Positions 45,263 to 55,726 of a stretch of 64,000 nucleotides of DNA are shown piece after piece. Positions within the stretch are counted from its first letter, which is position 1. Each line of letters begins with the position of its first letter. Under the pieces are notes generated by a model. That model was not told the DNA's origin. It worked only from the letters and a program-made list of their open reading frames with translations, and did not search any database. The stretch comes from Solobacterium sp. (GTDB taxonomy: Bacteria > Bacillota_I > Bacilli_A > Erysipelotrichales > Erysipelotrichaceae): positions 62,001 through 126,000 of the forward strand of contig JAFWFE010000045.1 in NCBI GenBank assembly GCA_017512555.1, in the 5' to 3' direction. The position numbers were made by a program, and so were the translations under genes.

Positions 45263-47059
45263 ATGTATCGTACAAATGTACTCTGCTGTGCCGGTACAGG
45301 GTGTACTGCCAGTAATTCTCAGCAGATTTATGACAATTTTAATGAAGCCCTCAAAAAGTATGGACTTGAAGATGAAGTAAAAGTCATCAAGACCGGATGT
45401 TTCGGTCTTTGCCAGAAGGGTCCCATCGTTGCGGTTTATCCGGATAAAGTATTCTATAACCACGTAACACCTGAAGATGTAGAAAAGATCGTATCTGAAC
45501 ATCTGTATAAAGGCCGTGTGGTTAAAGAACTGGAAATGACCGATGAAGATCTGCTCACAAAAGAGACAATTTACGACATCGATAAGATTAAGTTCTATGA
45601 AAAGCAGCAGCGTATCGCCCTGCGCAACTGCGGTAAGATCAATCCGGAAGACATCTACGAATATATTGCGGTAGATGGATATGAAGCTCTTGGTAAAGTA
45701 TTGACAAGCATGACCCCTCAGGAAGTTATAGATGTAATGAAAGCTTCCGGTCTTCGCGGAAGAGGTGGTGCAGGTTTCCCGACAGGCGTGAAATGGCAGT
45801 TTGAAAAGGATCAGCCGGGTGATGAAAAGTATGTCATCTGTAATGCGGATGAAGGCGACCCGGGTGCGTTCATGGATCGTTCCATCCTGGAAGGTGACCC
45901 GAATGCGATCATTGAAGGTATGGCAATCATGGCTTATGCGGTCGGCGCTCATCTCGGATATATCTATATCCGTGCAGAGTATCCGATTGCGGTCAATCGT
46001 CTGCGTATTGCCATCAACCAGGCACGTGAATTAGGTCTGTTAGGTAAGAATATCTTCGGTACAGGATTTGACTTTGATATCGATGTAAGACTTGGTGCAG
46101 GCGCATTTGTCTGTGGTGAAGAAACTGCATTGATTGCTTCCATCGAAGGTAAGCGTGGTATGCCGAATCCGAAACCTCCGTTCCCGGCAGTTGCTGGTGT
46201 ATGGGGCAAGCCGACAAGTATCAACAACGTTGAAACGATTGCCAACGTTCCTCAGATCCTCCTCAAGGGTGCGGAATGGTATTCCAGTATCGGTACAGAG
46301 AAGTCCAAAGGTACAAAAGTATTCGCATTAGGCGGAAAGATCAAGAATACAGGTCTTGTTGAAGTACCGATGGGAACAACATTACGTGAGATCATCTATG
46401 AGATCGGCGGCGGATGCCCGAACAACAAAGAGTTCAAGGCTGTACAGACCGGCGGACCTTCCGGCGGATGTCTGACAGAGAAAGAACTGGATACTCCGAT
46501 TGATTATGATAACCTGATCAAGGCTGGTTCCATGATGGGTTCCGGCGGTATGATCGTTCTTGATGAAGATAACTGTATGGTTGACGTTGCGCGTTTCTAT
46601 ATGGAATTCATCGTTGATGAGTCCTGCGGTAAATGTACGCCTTGCCGTGTCGGAACAAAACGTCTTCTGGAAATGTTAACAAAGATTACCAAGGGTGAAG
46701 GTACTCTGGAAATGCTCGACGAGATGGAACAGCTCTGCTATGAAATCAGAGATACTGCTCTGTGCGGACTTGGCCAGACTGCTCCGAACCCGATCCTGTC
46801 TACGTTATCTCATTTCCGTGATGAATATATCGCTCATATCGTAGATAAGAAGTGTCCTGCAGGTGTTTGTAAGGATCTGCTTACTTACAGTATCGATCCT
46901 GATAAGTGTAAGAAGTGCTCCATGTGTGCCAGAGGATGTCCGGTTCAGGCAATTTCCGGTGTTCCTGGAAAAGAACCGTATGTCATTGATACGACCAAGT
47001 GTATCAAGTGTGGTGCTTGTATGAGTGCTTGCCGCTTCGGTGCGGTTACCAGAGGTTAA
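45263..47059 (+). CDS. hydB: NuoF-like NADH- and FMN-binding hydrogenase subunit (HydB type)
   Basis: A 598-residue subunit. Residues about 1-95 form a thioredoxin-like 2Fe-2S domain (CCAGTGCTAS, KTGCFGLCQKGP). A NuoF core follows, with GRGGAGFPTGVKW (NADH/FMN site), CNADEGDPG, the SLBB region and the 4Fe-4S motif ESCGKCTPCRVGT. The C-terminal end has two ferredoxin motifs (CKKCSMCARGCP and CIKCGACMSACRF). It exchanges electrons between NAD(H) and the Fe-S chain in HydABC-type bifurcating hydrogenases. It is 13 bases upstream of hydA. Confidence 0.97.
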   Translation: MYRTNVLCCAGTGCTASNSQQIYDNFNEALKKYGLEDEVKVIKTGCFGLCQKGPIVAVYPDKVFYNHVTPEDVEKIVSEHLYKGRVVKELEMTDEDLLTKETIYDIDKIKFYEKQQRIALRNCGKINPEDIYEYIAVDGYEALGKVLTSMTPQEVIDVMKASGLRGRGGAGFPTGVKWQFEKDQPGDEKYVICNADEGDPGAFMDRSILEGDPNAIIEGMAIMAYAVGAHLGYIYIRAEYPIAVNRLRIAINQARELGLLGKNIFGTGFDFDIDVRLGAGAFVCGEETALIASIEGKRGMPNPKPPFPAVAGVWGKPTSINNVETIANVPQILLKGAEWYSSIGTEKSKGTKVFALGGKIKNTGLVEVPMGTTLREIIYEIGGGCPNNKEFKAVQTGGPSGGCLTEKELDTPIDYDNLIKAGSMMGSGGMIVLDEDNCMVDVARFYMEFIVDESCGKCTPCRVGTKRLLEMLTKITKGEGTLEMLDEMEQLCYEIRDTALCGLGQTAPNPILSTLSHFRDEYIAHIVDKKCPAGVCKDLLTYSIDPDKCKKCSMCARGCPVQAISGVPGKEPYVIDTTKCIKCGACMSACRFGAVTRG

Positions 47060-47072
47060 GGAGGACTAGATC

Positions 47073-48830
47073 ATGGCTACTGTAAATTTAAAGATCAATG
47101 GTATTAATGTTACAGCTGAATCTGGTCAGACGATCCTTGAGGCAGCTCGTAATGCAGGAATCTATATTCCGACATTATGTTATTTAAAGGGTATTACCAA
47201 ATCCGGTGCTTGCCGTGTTTGTCTTGTTGAAGTAAAGAACGGCAGAACATTGCTGTCTGCCTGCACAACTCCGGTCAGTGAAGGAATGGAAGTATTCACC
47301 AATTCTGAACGTGTACTGAAGGGACGCCGTAATTCTGTTGAGTTGATCATGTCCAACCACAACAAGAACTGTCTCTCCTGTAAACGTAACCAGAACTGTG
47401 AATTACAGAGATTGTGTGAAGAACTGGGTATCCGTGAGAATCAGTTTGAGGGTGAACATACAAAGCCTTCATTCGATGATTTCTCCAATGGTATTGTCAG
47501 AGATACATCCAAGTGTGTACTTTGCGGAAGATGTATCGATACATGTAAGAAGGTTCAGGGCTTAGGTATCCTCGGCTTTGAAAACCGTGGTTTCAATACA
47601 ATCGTAGCTCCGATCTACAACCAGAGTTTTGCGAATGTCAACTGTATGCAGTGTGGTCAGTGTGTCATCAACTGTCCTGTCGGCGCATTAACAGAAAAAG
47701 AGAATATTACGGAAGTAGTGAAAGCTCTGAATGATCCGACAAAGACAGTGATCGTACAGACTGCTCCGGCTGTCCGTGCTTCCCTTGGTGAAGAATTCGG
47801 TATGCCGATTGGTTCCCGTGTAACAGGCAAGATGGCTGCGGCATTAAGACGCTGCGGATTCGACCGTGTCTATGACACAAACTTCGGTGCTGACCTGACC
47901 ATTATGGAAGAAGGCAACGAACTTCTTGAGAGAGTAACACACGGTGGTGTATTACCGATGTTTACTTCTTGTTCACCGGGATGGATCCGTTATATTGAAT
48001 TCGAATATCCGGAACTGCTCCCGCATCTGTCTTCCGCAAAATCTCCGCATATGATGCTCGGTGCTATGGCTAAGTCCTACTGGGCAGAACGTCACGGAAT
48101 TGACCCGAAGGATATCTATGTAGTATCCATCATGCCTTGTATCGCGAAGAAGTCTGAAATCGACCGTCCGGAATGCAATACTTCCGGTTACCAGGATGTC
48201 GATGCTGTATTGACAACACGTGAATGCGCTAGACTGATCAAGATGTTCGGTGTAGAATTTGAAGAATTACCGGATGAAGGCTTTGATGAAGATCTGTTCG
48301 GTGATTACACCGGTGCAGCAGTTATCTTCGGTGCTTCCGGCGGTGTTATGGAAGCTGCGTTAAGAGCTGTTAAACAGAAACTTGACGGACAGAAACTGGA
48401 AAAGGTTGACTTTGAGGCTTGCCGTGGTATGGCTGGTGTCAAGGAAGGTGAAATTGATCTGAATGGTACAAAGATCTGGATCGCTGTAACATCCAGTATG
48501 ACAGCTGCGAAACCTCTGCTTGAAGAAGTCAAGGCTGGTACTTCCAAGTATACATTCATCGAAGTCATGGGCTGCCCGGGCGGCTGTATCAACGGCGGCG
48601 GTCAGTCAATCATTCCGAGCAGAATCAAGAATGGCAAGCTTGGCATGGGATACCGTGAACTTCGTATGAAAGCTCTGTATGATGAAGACGCAATGCAGAC
48701 AATCCGTGTCTCCAGCGATAACGTACAGATCCAGGATCTGTATAAGAACTATCTTGGAGAACCGGGCAGTGAACTCGCTGAGAAACTTCTCCATACAAGC
48801 TACACTTCGAAAGAAAGATTCAAAATCTAA
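47073..48830 (+). CDS. hydA: Catalytic [FeFe] hydrogenase subunit (HydA, trimeric type)
   Basis: A 585-residue enzyme with an N-terminal 2Fe-2S domain (CRVCLVEV) and a His-ligated cluster (HNKNCLSCKRNQNC). Two 4Fe-4S motifs follow (CVLCGRCIDTCKK, CMQCGQCVINCP). The intact H-cluster motifs are FTSCSPGWIRY, MPCIAKKSEI and GCPGGCINGGGQ. It makes or consumes H2 and, with HydB and HydC, couples ferredoxin and NADH in the cytoplasm. Maturation genes hydE, hydF and hydG are not in the window. A strong terminator follows. Confidence 0.98.
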   Translation: MATVNLKINGINVTAESGQTILEAARNAGIYIPTLCYLKGITKSGACRVCLVEVKNGRTLLSACTTPVSEGMEVFTNSERVLKGRRNSVELIMSNHNKNCLSCKRNQNCELQRLCEELGIRENQFEGEHTKPSFDDFSNGIVRDTSKCVLCGRCIDTCKKVQGLGILGFENRGFNTIVAPIYNQSFANVNCMQCGQCVINCPVGALTEKENITEVVKALNDPTKTVIVQTAPAVRASLGEEFGMPIGSRVTGKMAAALRRCGFDRVYDTNFGADLTIMEEGNELLERVTHGGVLPMFTSCSPGWIRYIEFEYPELLPHLSSAKSPHMMLGAMAKSYWAERHGIDPKDIYVVSIMPCIAKKSEIDRPECNTSGYQDVDAVLTTRECARLIKMFGVEFEELPDEGFDEDLFGDYTGAAVIFGASGGVMEAALRAVKQKLDGQKLEKVDFEACRGMAGVKEGEIDLNGTKIWIAVTSSMTAAKPLLEEVKAGTSKYTFIEVMGCPGGCINGGGQSIIPSRIKNGKLGMGYRELRMKALYDEDAMQTIRVSSDNVQIQDLYKNYLGEPGSELAEKLLHTSYTSKERFKI

Positions 48831-48845
48831 CGGATAAACAAAAAT

Positions 48846-48876
48846 AAGCCTTCGGCTCATCTGCCGGAGGCTTTTA
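48846..48876 (+). terminator. Terminator of the hydrogenase operon
   Basis: An 11-bp stem AAGCCTTCGGC/GCCGGAGGCTT with a 6-base loop followed by TTTTA. Confidence 0.9.
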
Positions 48877-49366
48877 CTTTGCGCTGTATTCTGATCAAAG
48901 AACTCTTTTTCAGTCTGATTTTCCATCACAGCAGGTAACTGTCTGCAGGATCTGTCAGGGTAATTCTGCAAGGCATATTCCATGTTGCAGATATACGTAT
49001 GACCATGATTACGGCTCCCGGAAGCAATCTTGTTCACTGAAATGCTTTCTGGTGCTTGTCATCTCCGCTGTGTACAATCAGGGAGATCAGTATTGCCTGC
49101 AAACCTTGGGCGGCAGGGACATAAACATTGGCACAGGATAGAAGAATAGATCACCAGGGAATGAACCCATGCCGCCACCAGGAATGCTTCAAGGGGATTG
49201 AGGAGGATTGCTGAAGCGCTGATCACAATATCATTCAGATCCAGATGTCTTCCGGGAACCGGTAATACGAAAGAATTTATGTCATATTCAGACCCGGAAA
49301 CAATCCGGTCAACGCAAGTATTTACACTTACATTTATGGTTGTATCATACATCTGTACTGGATATA
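48877..49366 (-). pseudogene. Non-coding stretch with a broken minus-strand reading frame
   Basis: About 490 bases without an intact gene. On the minus strand one frame reads from an ATG at 49352 through 97 codons (DLNDIVISASAILLNPLEAF in the middle) to a TGA at 49061-49059. It then continues open in the same frame (NHGHTYICNMEYALQNYPD) towards hydA. The other two frames also have open, protein-like pieces here, as expected after frameshifts. No ribosome-binding site or family could be recognised. It could be a decayed gene divergent to the MocR regulator, or chance. Confidence 0.3.
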
Positions 49367-49395
49367 TTGATATTACCAGAAATCACAAATATAAT
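49367..49395 (+). promoter_or_regulatory. Promoter of the MocR-type gene
   Basis: TTGATA (49367-49372), a 17-base spacer and TATAAT (49390-49395). It ends 8 bases before the ATG at 49404, which has no ribosome-binding site. Confidence 0.7.
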
Positions 49396-49403
49396 AAGAC
49401 CAG

Positions 49404-50465
49404 ATGAAACAGACAAAATACTTGAAAATCTATGAAGATATCAAACAAAAGATCATCAGCGGTATCTATTCTTCTGGCGATAAACTCCCTTCAAAGAGAA
49501 CCCTTGCGGAACAGTATGGTGTAAGCCTGATCACGGTTGAACAAGCTTACCGGATCCTGTCGGAGGAGGGGTATATCCAAACCAGAGAGAGAAGCGGATA
49601 TTACGTTATCTATAAGACAGGGGAGATCTTTACCGGTACATCTTTCCATACAGATGCAGTACCACATAGTACCAGGAATTATGAGGATGAAGACTTTTCT
49701 TTTGCGATACTGGCAAAAACGATGCGTAAGATCATTACTGAATATTATGATTCCTTGGTAGAACGATCACCCAACAGCGGCTGTAAGATATTAAAGGACT
49801 CCATACGTCTATATCTGGCACGTAGCCGGGGAATGATCGTGGAAGAAAAACAGATTATTATCGGTTCCGGTGCTGAACATCTTTATGGATTGCTGGTACA
49901 GTTTTTCGGGGCTGACAAGATCTATGCGACAGAAGATCCTTCCTATTCCATGATCCGGAATGTATATAAGGCATATAAAGTACAAAAGATCGAATATCTG
50001 AAGATGGACCATACCGGTATACGCAGCGATGAATTACAAAGATCACAAGCGGATGTACTGCATGTCACACCGTACAATAGTTATCCAAGCGGTATTACTG
50101 CCGGAGCTTCCAAGAAACAGGAATATGTCCAGTGGGCAATACAACATCATTCGTATATCATTGAGGATGATTTTGATTCAGAGTTTACCTTGTCTTCCAA
50201 AGCAGAAGATACTCTCTACCATTTATCCCCGGATCATGTCTTTTATCTGAATACTTTCTCCAAGACCATTTCTCCTTCGATGCGTGTTGGATATATGATC
50301 GTACCTGAACATCTGGTGGAGGAATACAATAAAAAACTGGGATTTTACTCTTGTTCCGTCCCAGTTTTTGAACAATATCTGATCGCTGAATTAATCAATT
50401 CAGGATCCTTTGAACGTCATATCAACCGTGTACGACGTATGCGCAGACGCCGCTCAGTTGTTTAA
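49404..50465 (+). pseudogene. C-terminally truncated MocR/GabR-family regulator
   Basis: 353 residues against about 460-480 in the family. Residues about 1-70 are a GntR winged helix (YSSGDKLPSKRTLAEQYGVS). The rest is an aminotransferase-like domain with EDPSY, VTPYNSYPSG, EDDFDSEF and the PLP lysine in NTFSKTISPSMRVGY. The frame ends abruptly in an Arg-rich tail (RRMRRRRSVV) whose last 12 bases overlap the 3' end of the convergent proS gene. Roughly 100 C-terminal residues are missing, so the effector domain is probably not functional. Together with the broken frame upstream it looks like a decaying locus. Confidence 0.75.
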
Positions 50466-52136
50466 CAACTCACGTAGTGTGTTGAAGGCATCTTCTGCCT
50501 TTACTTCAATCGCATCACCGATTCTCGGCTTGATCTCTACAATACCTTCCTTGGCTTTTCTTCCTACGGTAATACGGTAGGGGATACCGATCAGTTCCAT
50601 ATCCTTGAACTTGATACCGGGACGCTCACTGCGGTCATCCAGGATCGGTTCAATCCCTTTTTGTACAAACTCATCATAGATTGCATTACCGAGTTTTACC
50701 TGTTCTTCATCACGGTCAGAAATGATCACGATTGCGACAGGGTATGGTGCGATATCTTTCGGCCAGTTAATTCCGTTTTCATCGACATTCTGTTCTACCA
50801 GAGCTGCCATGGCACGGGCAGGACCGATACCATAACTACCCATCCAGACATACTGTAATGTGTTATTTGCGTCCAGATACTGCAGATTCAGTGCCTTGGA
50901 ATACTTAGTGCCAAGCTTGAAGGTATTACCAACTTCGATACCGTGCGCGAAGTGAATTTTACCGCCGCACACAGGGCAGATATCTCCCTCAAGTACATTG
51001 ACGATATCACCGCAGTAATCATACTTGAAGTCTTTGGGATTGGCGTTGATATAGTGATAACCTTCCTTGTTTGCACCACAGCAGAAGTTCTTCATCTTCA
51101 ATACTTCCTGGTCGACCACGATCTTTGCGTTCAATCCGATAGGACCGGTAAATCCAGGAACCGCGTTGCTGGTCGCAATCAGTTCGTCATCCGCAAAGTT
51201 GATCTCATTTGCTCCTAGCAGTTTCAGTATCTTGGATTCATTCAGTTCACGGTCACCGCGGACAAAGCAGATCGTCAGTGTATCTTTGACATTCATCAGC
51301 AATGCCTTGACACATCTATTTTGCGGGATATGCAGGTACTCGCTGACTTCCTCAATACTCTTGCAGTGAGGTGTTTCCACCATTTCCAGGGTTTTCTCTT
51401 CTTCGGTATTCTGGGTAGATACAACCGGAGAGACTTCAATATTGCTGGCATAATCACAGTTATCGCACAACACAAGCGTATCTTCACCGATTGGTGTAAG
51501 TGCCTGGAACTCTTCACTTAACAAGCCGCCCATGACACCGGTATCCGCACGTACGATCTTGTAGTTCAGATGTAATCTGTCCATGATGTTCTTATAGGCA
51601 TTGAACTGTTTGGCATAAGCTTCATCCATGCCTTCTTCATCTTTGTCAAACGTATAGGAGTCCTTCATCTGGAATTCTCTTACCCGGATCAGTCCGTATC
51701 TCGGACGAGGTTCATCACGAAATTTCGTTTCAATCTGATACAGGGAGAAGGGCATATCCTTGTAGGACTGTATCTTCATCTTTGCGGCAATTGCGAATAA
51801 TTCTTCGTGTGTCGGGCCAAGGACGTAATCTTGTCCTTTACGGTCCTTTAACGCAAACATACTGTGCCCGAATCCTTCACGGCGTCCGCTGGCAATATAG
51901 ACATCCTCCGGGATCAATGCCGGCATCAGTAATTCCTGACAACCTGTCTTATCCATTTCATCCCGGATGATCGCGTTGATCTTATGCATGACTTTCATGC
52001 CCAGGGGCAGCATCATATAGACACCGGCAGAACTCTTTTTGATAAAACCGGCACGGCATAACATGTTACTGCTGGCTGAATCTTCGTCTTTTACATCTTC
52101 TCTTAAAGTAAAAAAGTAACTATTTTTCAGTTTCAT
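50454..52136 (-). CDS. proS: Proline-tRNA ligase (bacterial type, with editing insertion)
   Basis: A 560-residue class II enzyme. It has motif 1 (GVYMMLPLGMKVM region), motif 2 (FRDEPRPRYGLIRVREFQMKD region), an inserted editing (YbaK-like) domain at about 225-400 and a C-terminal anticodon domain. It charges tRNA-Pro and edits Ala-tRNA-Pro. ATG 52136 has GAGGAATT upstream and gives the standard MKLKNSYFFTLRED start. There is no T-box. It is divergent from guaB. Confidence 0.97.
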   Translation of the reverse strand: MKLKNSYFFTLREDVKDEDSASSNMLCRAGFIKKSSAGVYMMLPLGMKVMHKINAIIRDEMDKTGCQELLMPALIPEDVYIASGRREGFGHSMFALKDRKGQDYVLGPTHEELFAIAAKMKIQSYKDMPFSLYQIETKFRDEPRPRYGLIRVREFQMKDSYTFDKDEEGMDEAYAKQFNAYKNIMDRLHLNYKIVRADTGVMGGLLSEEFQALTPIGEDTLVLCDNCDYASNIEVSPVVSTQNTEEEKTLEMVETPHCKSIEEVSEYLHIPQNRCVKALLMNVKDTLTICFVRGDRELNESKILKLLGANEINFADDELIATSNAVPGFTGPIGLNAKIVVDQEVLKMKNFCCGANKEGYHYINANPKDFKYDYCGDIVNVLEGDICPVCGGKIHFAHGIEVGNTFKLGTKYSKALNLQYLDANNTLQYVWMGSYGIGPARAMAALVEQNVDENGINWPKDIAPYPVAIVIISDRDEEQVKLGNAIYDEFVQKGIEPILDDRSERPGIKFKDMELIGIPYRITVGRKAKEGIVEIKPRIGDAIEVKAEDAFNTLRELLNN

Positions 52137-52177
52137 AATAATTCCTCGACTGACCATGATTATATCACTTCTATTGC

Positions 52178-52206
52178 TTTACTTTAAACCTAATTCTCAA
52201 TATAAT
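52178..52206 (+). promoter_or_regulatory. Promoter of guaB
   Basis: TTTACT (52178-52183), a 17-base spacer and TATAAT (52201-52206), 25 bases before the start codon. Confidence 0.65.
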
Positions 52207-52231
52207 ATTTGAAATACAGGAGGAAACAAGC

Positions 52232-53740
52232 ATGGCCAAATATTATAGTGAACCCTCTCATACATTCAGTGAATATCTGTTAGTTCCCGGTTTTACCTCG
52301 GAAGAAAATGTTCCTGCGAATGTTAATCTTGAAACTCCGCTTGTTAAGTATAAAAAAGGTGAAGAACCTGCAATCAAGTTAAATATCCCCATGGTCAGCG
52401 CGATCATGCAGTCCGTATCGGATGATAAACTGGCAATTGCTTTGGCCAAAGAAGGTGGTATTTCGTTTATCTTTGGTTCCCAGTCTATCCGTTCTCAGGC
52501 AGAAATGGTAGCCAGGGTTAAGAATTATAAAGCAGGTTTTGTTCTCAGTGATTCCAATATCACTCCGGATACGACCCTGGAAGAAGTCCTGAGTTTACTG
52601 CATAAGACAGGTCATTCCACCATGCCTGTCACCGATGATGGTACTGCCAACGGTAAATTACTCGGTATGGTCACATCACGTGACTATCGTACTTCACGCA
52701 TGGGTCCTGACACGAAAGCGAAAGAATTCATGACTCCGCGTGAGAAACTGATCGTTGCCAATGTACATAACACACTGTCCGATTGTAATGATCTGATCTG
52801 GGATCACAAGCTGAATCAGTTACCGATCGTAGACGACGATGATCATCTGCAGTATCTGGTATTCCGTAAGGACTATGATTCTCACAAAGAGAATCCCAAT
52901 GAATTGCTGGATGATGAAAAACGGTACATGGTAGGTGCCGGTATCAATACCAGGGACTACGAAGAAAGAGTTCCTGCATTGGTTGAAGCAGGCGTTGACT
53001 GTGTATGTATTGACTCCAGTGACGGATATTCCGTATGGCAGGGTAAAACGATCAAGTGGATCCGTGAAAAGTATGGTGATACCGTAAAGGTCGGTGCCGG
53101 TAATGTCGTAGATACCGAAGGCTTCAACTATCTTGCGGACTGCGGCGCAGACTTCATCAAAGTCGGTATCGGCGGAGGTTCCATCTGTATTACAAGAGAA
53201 ACCAAAGGTATCGGACGTGGTCAGGCTACAGCAGTCATTGAAGTAGCGCAGGCCAGAGATGAATACTATAAGAAACACGGTGTTTATATTCCGATCTGCA
53301 GTGACGGCGGTATTGTGTATGACTATCATATCGCTCTGGCACTGGCGATGGGTTCTGACTTTGTCATGTTAGGCAGATACTTCTCCAGATTCGAAGAAGC
53401 ACCTGGCGCTAAATTAAACCTGAACGGAAACTATGTAAAAGAATACTGGGGTGAAGGAAGTAACCGTGCTCGTAACTGGCAGAGATATGATCTCGGCGGA
53501 AGCACTAAGTTATCCTTTGAAGAAGGTGTAGACTCCTATGTTCCTTATGCAGGTATGTTAAAGGACAATGTCATGGGTACGATTTATAAGATCAAGTCTA
53601 CGATGTGCAACTGTGGTGTACTGACGATTCCGGAATTCCAGAAGAACGCGAAATTAACCCTCGTATCTGCGACATCCATTGTTGAGGGCGGAGCACACGA
53701 CGTTATTGTAAAGAATCACGATTCCGACTTCAGTAAGTAA
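52232..53740 (+). CDS. guaB: Inosine-5'-monophosphate dehydrogenase
   Basis: A 502-residue enzyme with a TIM barrel interrupted by two CBS domains (about 95-225). The catalytic-cysteine loop is [10 protein letters not shown], where many IMPDHs read GSxCTTR. The flap region has RARNWQRYD. It oxidises IMP to XMP in guanine nucleotide synthesis. The overall sequence belongs to the divergent branch found in many anaerobic Bacillota. The ribosome-binding site is AGGAGGAAAC. A terminator follows. Confidence 0.95.
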   Translation: MAKYYSEPSHTFSEYLLVPGFTSEENVPANVNLETPLVKYKKGEEPAIKLNIPMVSAIMQSVSDDKLAIALAKEGGISFIFGSQSIRSQAEMVARVKNYKAGFVLSDSNITPDTTLEEVLSLLHKTGHSTMPVTDDGTANGKLLGMVTSRDYRTSRMGPDTKAKEFMTPREKLIVANVHNTLSDCNDLIWDHKLNQLPIVDDDDHLQYLVFRKDYDSHKENPNELLDDEKRYMVGAGINTRDYEERVPALVEAGVDCVCIDSSDGYSVWQGKTIKWIREKYGDTVKVGAGNVVDTEGFNYLADCGADFIKVGIGGGSICITRETKGIGRGQATAVIEVAQARDEYYKKHGVYIPICSDGGIVYDYHIALALAMGSDFVMLGRYFSRFEEAPGAKLNLNGNYVKEYWGEGSNRARNWQRYDLGGSTKLSFEEGVDSYVPYAGMLKDNVMGTIYKIKSTMCNCGVLTIPEFQKNAKLTLVSATSIVEGGAHDVIVKNHDSDFSK

Positions 53741-53760
53741 ACTGTTGATTATATTCAGAG

Positions 53761-53788
53761 AAAGCTTCGTTGAACCGAAGCTTTTTTT
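53761..53788 (+). terminator. Intrinsic terminator after guaB
   Basis: A 9-bp stem AAAGCTTCG/CGAAGCTTT with a 6-base loop and seven T. Confidence 0.9.
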
Positions 53789-53880
53789 AGTTATACGGAA
53801 TGATTTACGCGTCATACGTAGTATAATCTTAATGCATTAATTTATCGATACAATCATCATTTGTATAGAGGAAATGGGTT

Positions 53881-55704
53881 ATGAATAGTTTCAGGATTAT
53901 CCTCCGTAAAACAACGTATCTGTTACTATGTGCATTTGTTTTATTCTGTAGTTTTTTACCGGTTAAAGCCGCAGAGAATTATCCCGCGGATATCCGCAGT
54001 GAAATCAAAGACGATTATACGGGAAAAACCGTAATCTTGCATTCCAATGATGTCCATGGCGCAATCGATGGTTATGCGGTTATCGCCGGTCTTCGTGAGG
54101 AGTTTGAAGACCGCGGCGCGGAAGTGATCGTGGTGGATGCCGGTGATTACTTTCAGGGAGATCCTTATGTCAATCAATCACTGGGTTCTGACGCGGTGAC
54201 CATGATGAATGCGGTAGGTTATCAGATCAGTACCTTGGGCAATCATGAATTTGATTACGGATATACACAGATAAAAGAGAATCTCAAGAACGCAAAGTTT
54301 GAAGTGGTCTGCGCAAATATCCTTGAGAATGGCAAGGAAGTATTTGAACCGTGGACGATCTATGAGACTTCTTCTTGTAAACGCATTGGTTTTCTGGGAC
54401 TGGCAACACCGGAAACACAGACGAAATCCCGGCCTTCCAACACTCAGGGATTAACGATGCTTGCGGGTAAGGAAATGGCAGATTGTGCGCAGGAACATAT
54501 TCATTCCCTGCAGGAACAGAAAACAGATCTGATTATCGGCTTATGTCATCTCGGGGTAGCTGCGGAATCTGTCAGAGAAGGTAATTCTTCATTAGATCTG
54601 TATCGTCAGATCCAGGGAATGGATATGGTAATCGACGGTCATTCTCATACCATAATGACTGAAGGGAACAATCATGAACCTATCCAGTCAACCGGCACGA
54701 AGTTCGCTTATGTCGGTGTGATCGTGATTGATGAGCAGGGGATTATTGAAGATCATTATCTGATACCCACAGACAATCTCAGAAAAGACGAATACGTCAT
54801 GTCTGTTGCGCAGGATATCAAAGCCAGAATCAACGCGGAATACAATGTGAAGTTTGCGTACAGTGAGGTTGAACTGGAAGGTTCCGGGCTGATCAACCGT
54901 ACACAAGAGTCAAATAACGGAAACCTCATTACGGATGCCTTCCTGTGGTATGCGCAGAACCATGTGGAGATGCTGCCGGGGCCGATCGAAGATGTGATCG
55001 GGTTCATCAACGGCGGTGCTCTGCGCGGCAATATACCACAAGGTGATATCACCAAGAAAGACATCAATACCGTACAGCCCTTTGCCAACACAGTAAACTT
55101 TATAACCGTTACCGGACAACAATTACTGGAGATCCTGGAAGCTGCTACATTCTGTACACCGGACAAGATCGGCGCTTTCCCGCAGACTTCCGGAATGAAA
55201 TTTACTCTCGACACAACCAAAGAGTATGACGCCGGTGAACTATATCCAAACTCTACGTATCACAAGCCTTTATCAATTCAGCGTATTTCTGTTGATTCGA
55301 TTCACGGGATTCCGTTTGATGTAAATAAAAACTATATTCTGGCTTCCACCAACTTCCTTGCGGAGGGCGGTGATACTTATACCATCCTGGCTCAATGTGA
55401 TCATATCGAAACCGGGGATTATACAGATGAAGTTATCATGAATTACATTACCAAAGAACTCGGAGGTGTGATCACACAGGAGAAATACGGCCATATTCGC
55501 GGAGATATGACCATAATCACAGAAGATACGTCTGCGTCTGTACCGGATACATATATCGTAAAACCGGGAGATTGTCTCTGGAACATCGCTGTAAAGGTGT
55601 ATAATAACGGGTATCTCTGGAAACAGATCTACCAGGCGAATACGGATAAAATCGTTAACCCGTCACTGATCTATCCGGGGCAGGAATTACGTATACCTGC
55701 ATAA
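53881..55704 (+). CDS. Secreted 5'-nucleotidase/2',3'-cyclic phosphodiesterase family protein with LysM domain
   Basis: A 607-residue exported protein. The signal peptide covers about residues 1-31 (ending PVKAAEN). The calcineurin-like metal motifs are HSNDVHG, DAGDYFQG, GNHEFDYG and GHSHT. A 5'-nucleotidase C-terminal domain follows (NGGALRGNIPQGDITKKD). The last 50 residues are a LysM repeat (YIVKPGDCLWNIAVKVY to YPGQELRIP) that should bind peptidoglycan. It probably releases nucleosides and phosphate from extracellular nucleotides at the wall. The ribosome-binding site is GAGGAAATGGG. Confidence 0.94.
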   Translation: MNSFRIILRKTTYLLLCAFVLFCSFLPVKAAENYPADIRSEIKDDYTGKTVILHSNDVHGAIDGYAVIAGLREEFEDRGAEVIVVDAGDYFQGDPYVNQSLGSDAVTMMNAVGYQISTLGNHEFDYGYTQIKENLKNAKFEVVCANILENGKEVFEPWTIYETSSCKRIGFLGLATPETQTKSRPSNTQGLTMLAGKEMADCAQEHIHSLQEQKTDLIIGLCHLGVAAESVREGNSSLDLYRQIQGMDMVIDGHSHTIMTEGNNHEPIQSTGTKFAYVGVIVIDEQGIIEDHYLIPTDNLRKDEYVMSVAQDIKARINAEYNVKFAYSEVELEGSGLINRTQESNNGNLITDAFLWYAQNHVEMLPGPIEDVIGFINGGALRGNIPQGDITKKDINTVQPFANTVNFITVTGQQLLEILEAATFCTPDKIGAFPQTSGMKFTLDTTKEYDAGELYPNSTYHKPLSIQRISVDSIHGIPFDVNKNYILASTNFLAEGGDTYTILAQCDHIETGDYTDEVIMNYITKELGGVITQEKYGHIRGDMTIITEDTSASVPDTYIVKPGDCLWNIAVKVYNNGYLWKQIYQANTDKIVNPSLIYPGQELRIPA

Positions 55705-55726
55705 AACTTGAAGGGAGAAAGAAAAC

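Noticed and set aside
44843-45952. A 369-codon minus-strand frame opposite the hydrogenase genes
   Set aside because: It is a shadow of three well-identified plus-strand genes, with no start signal.
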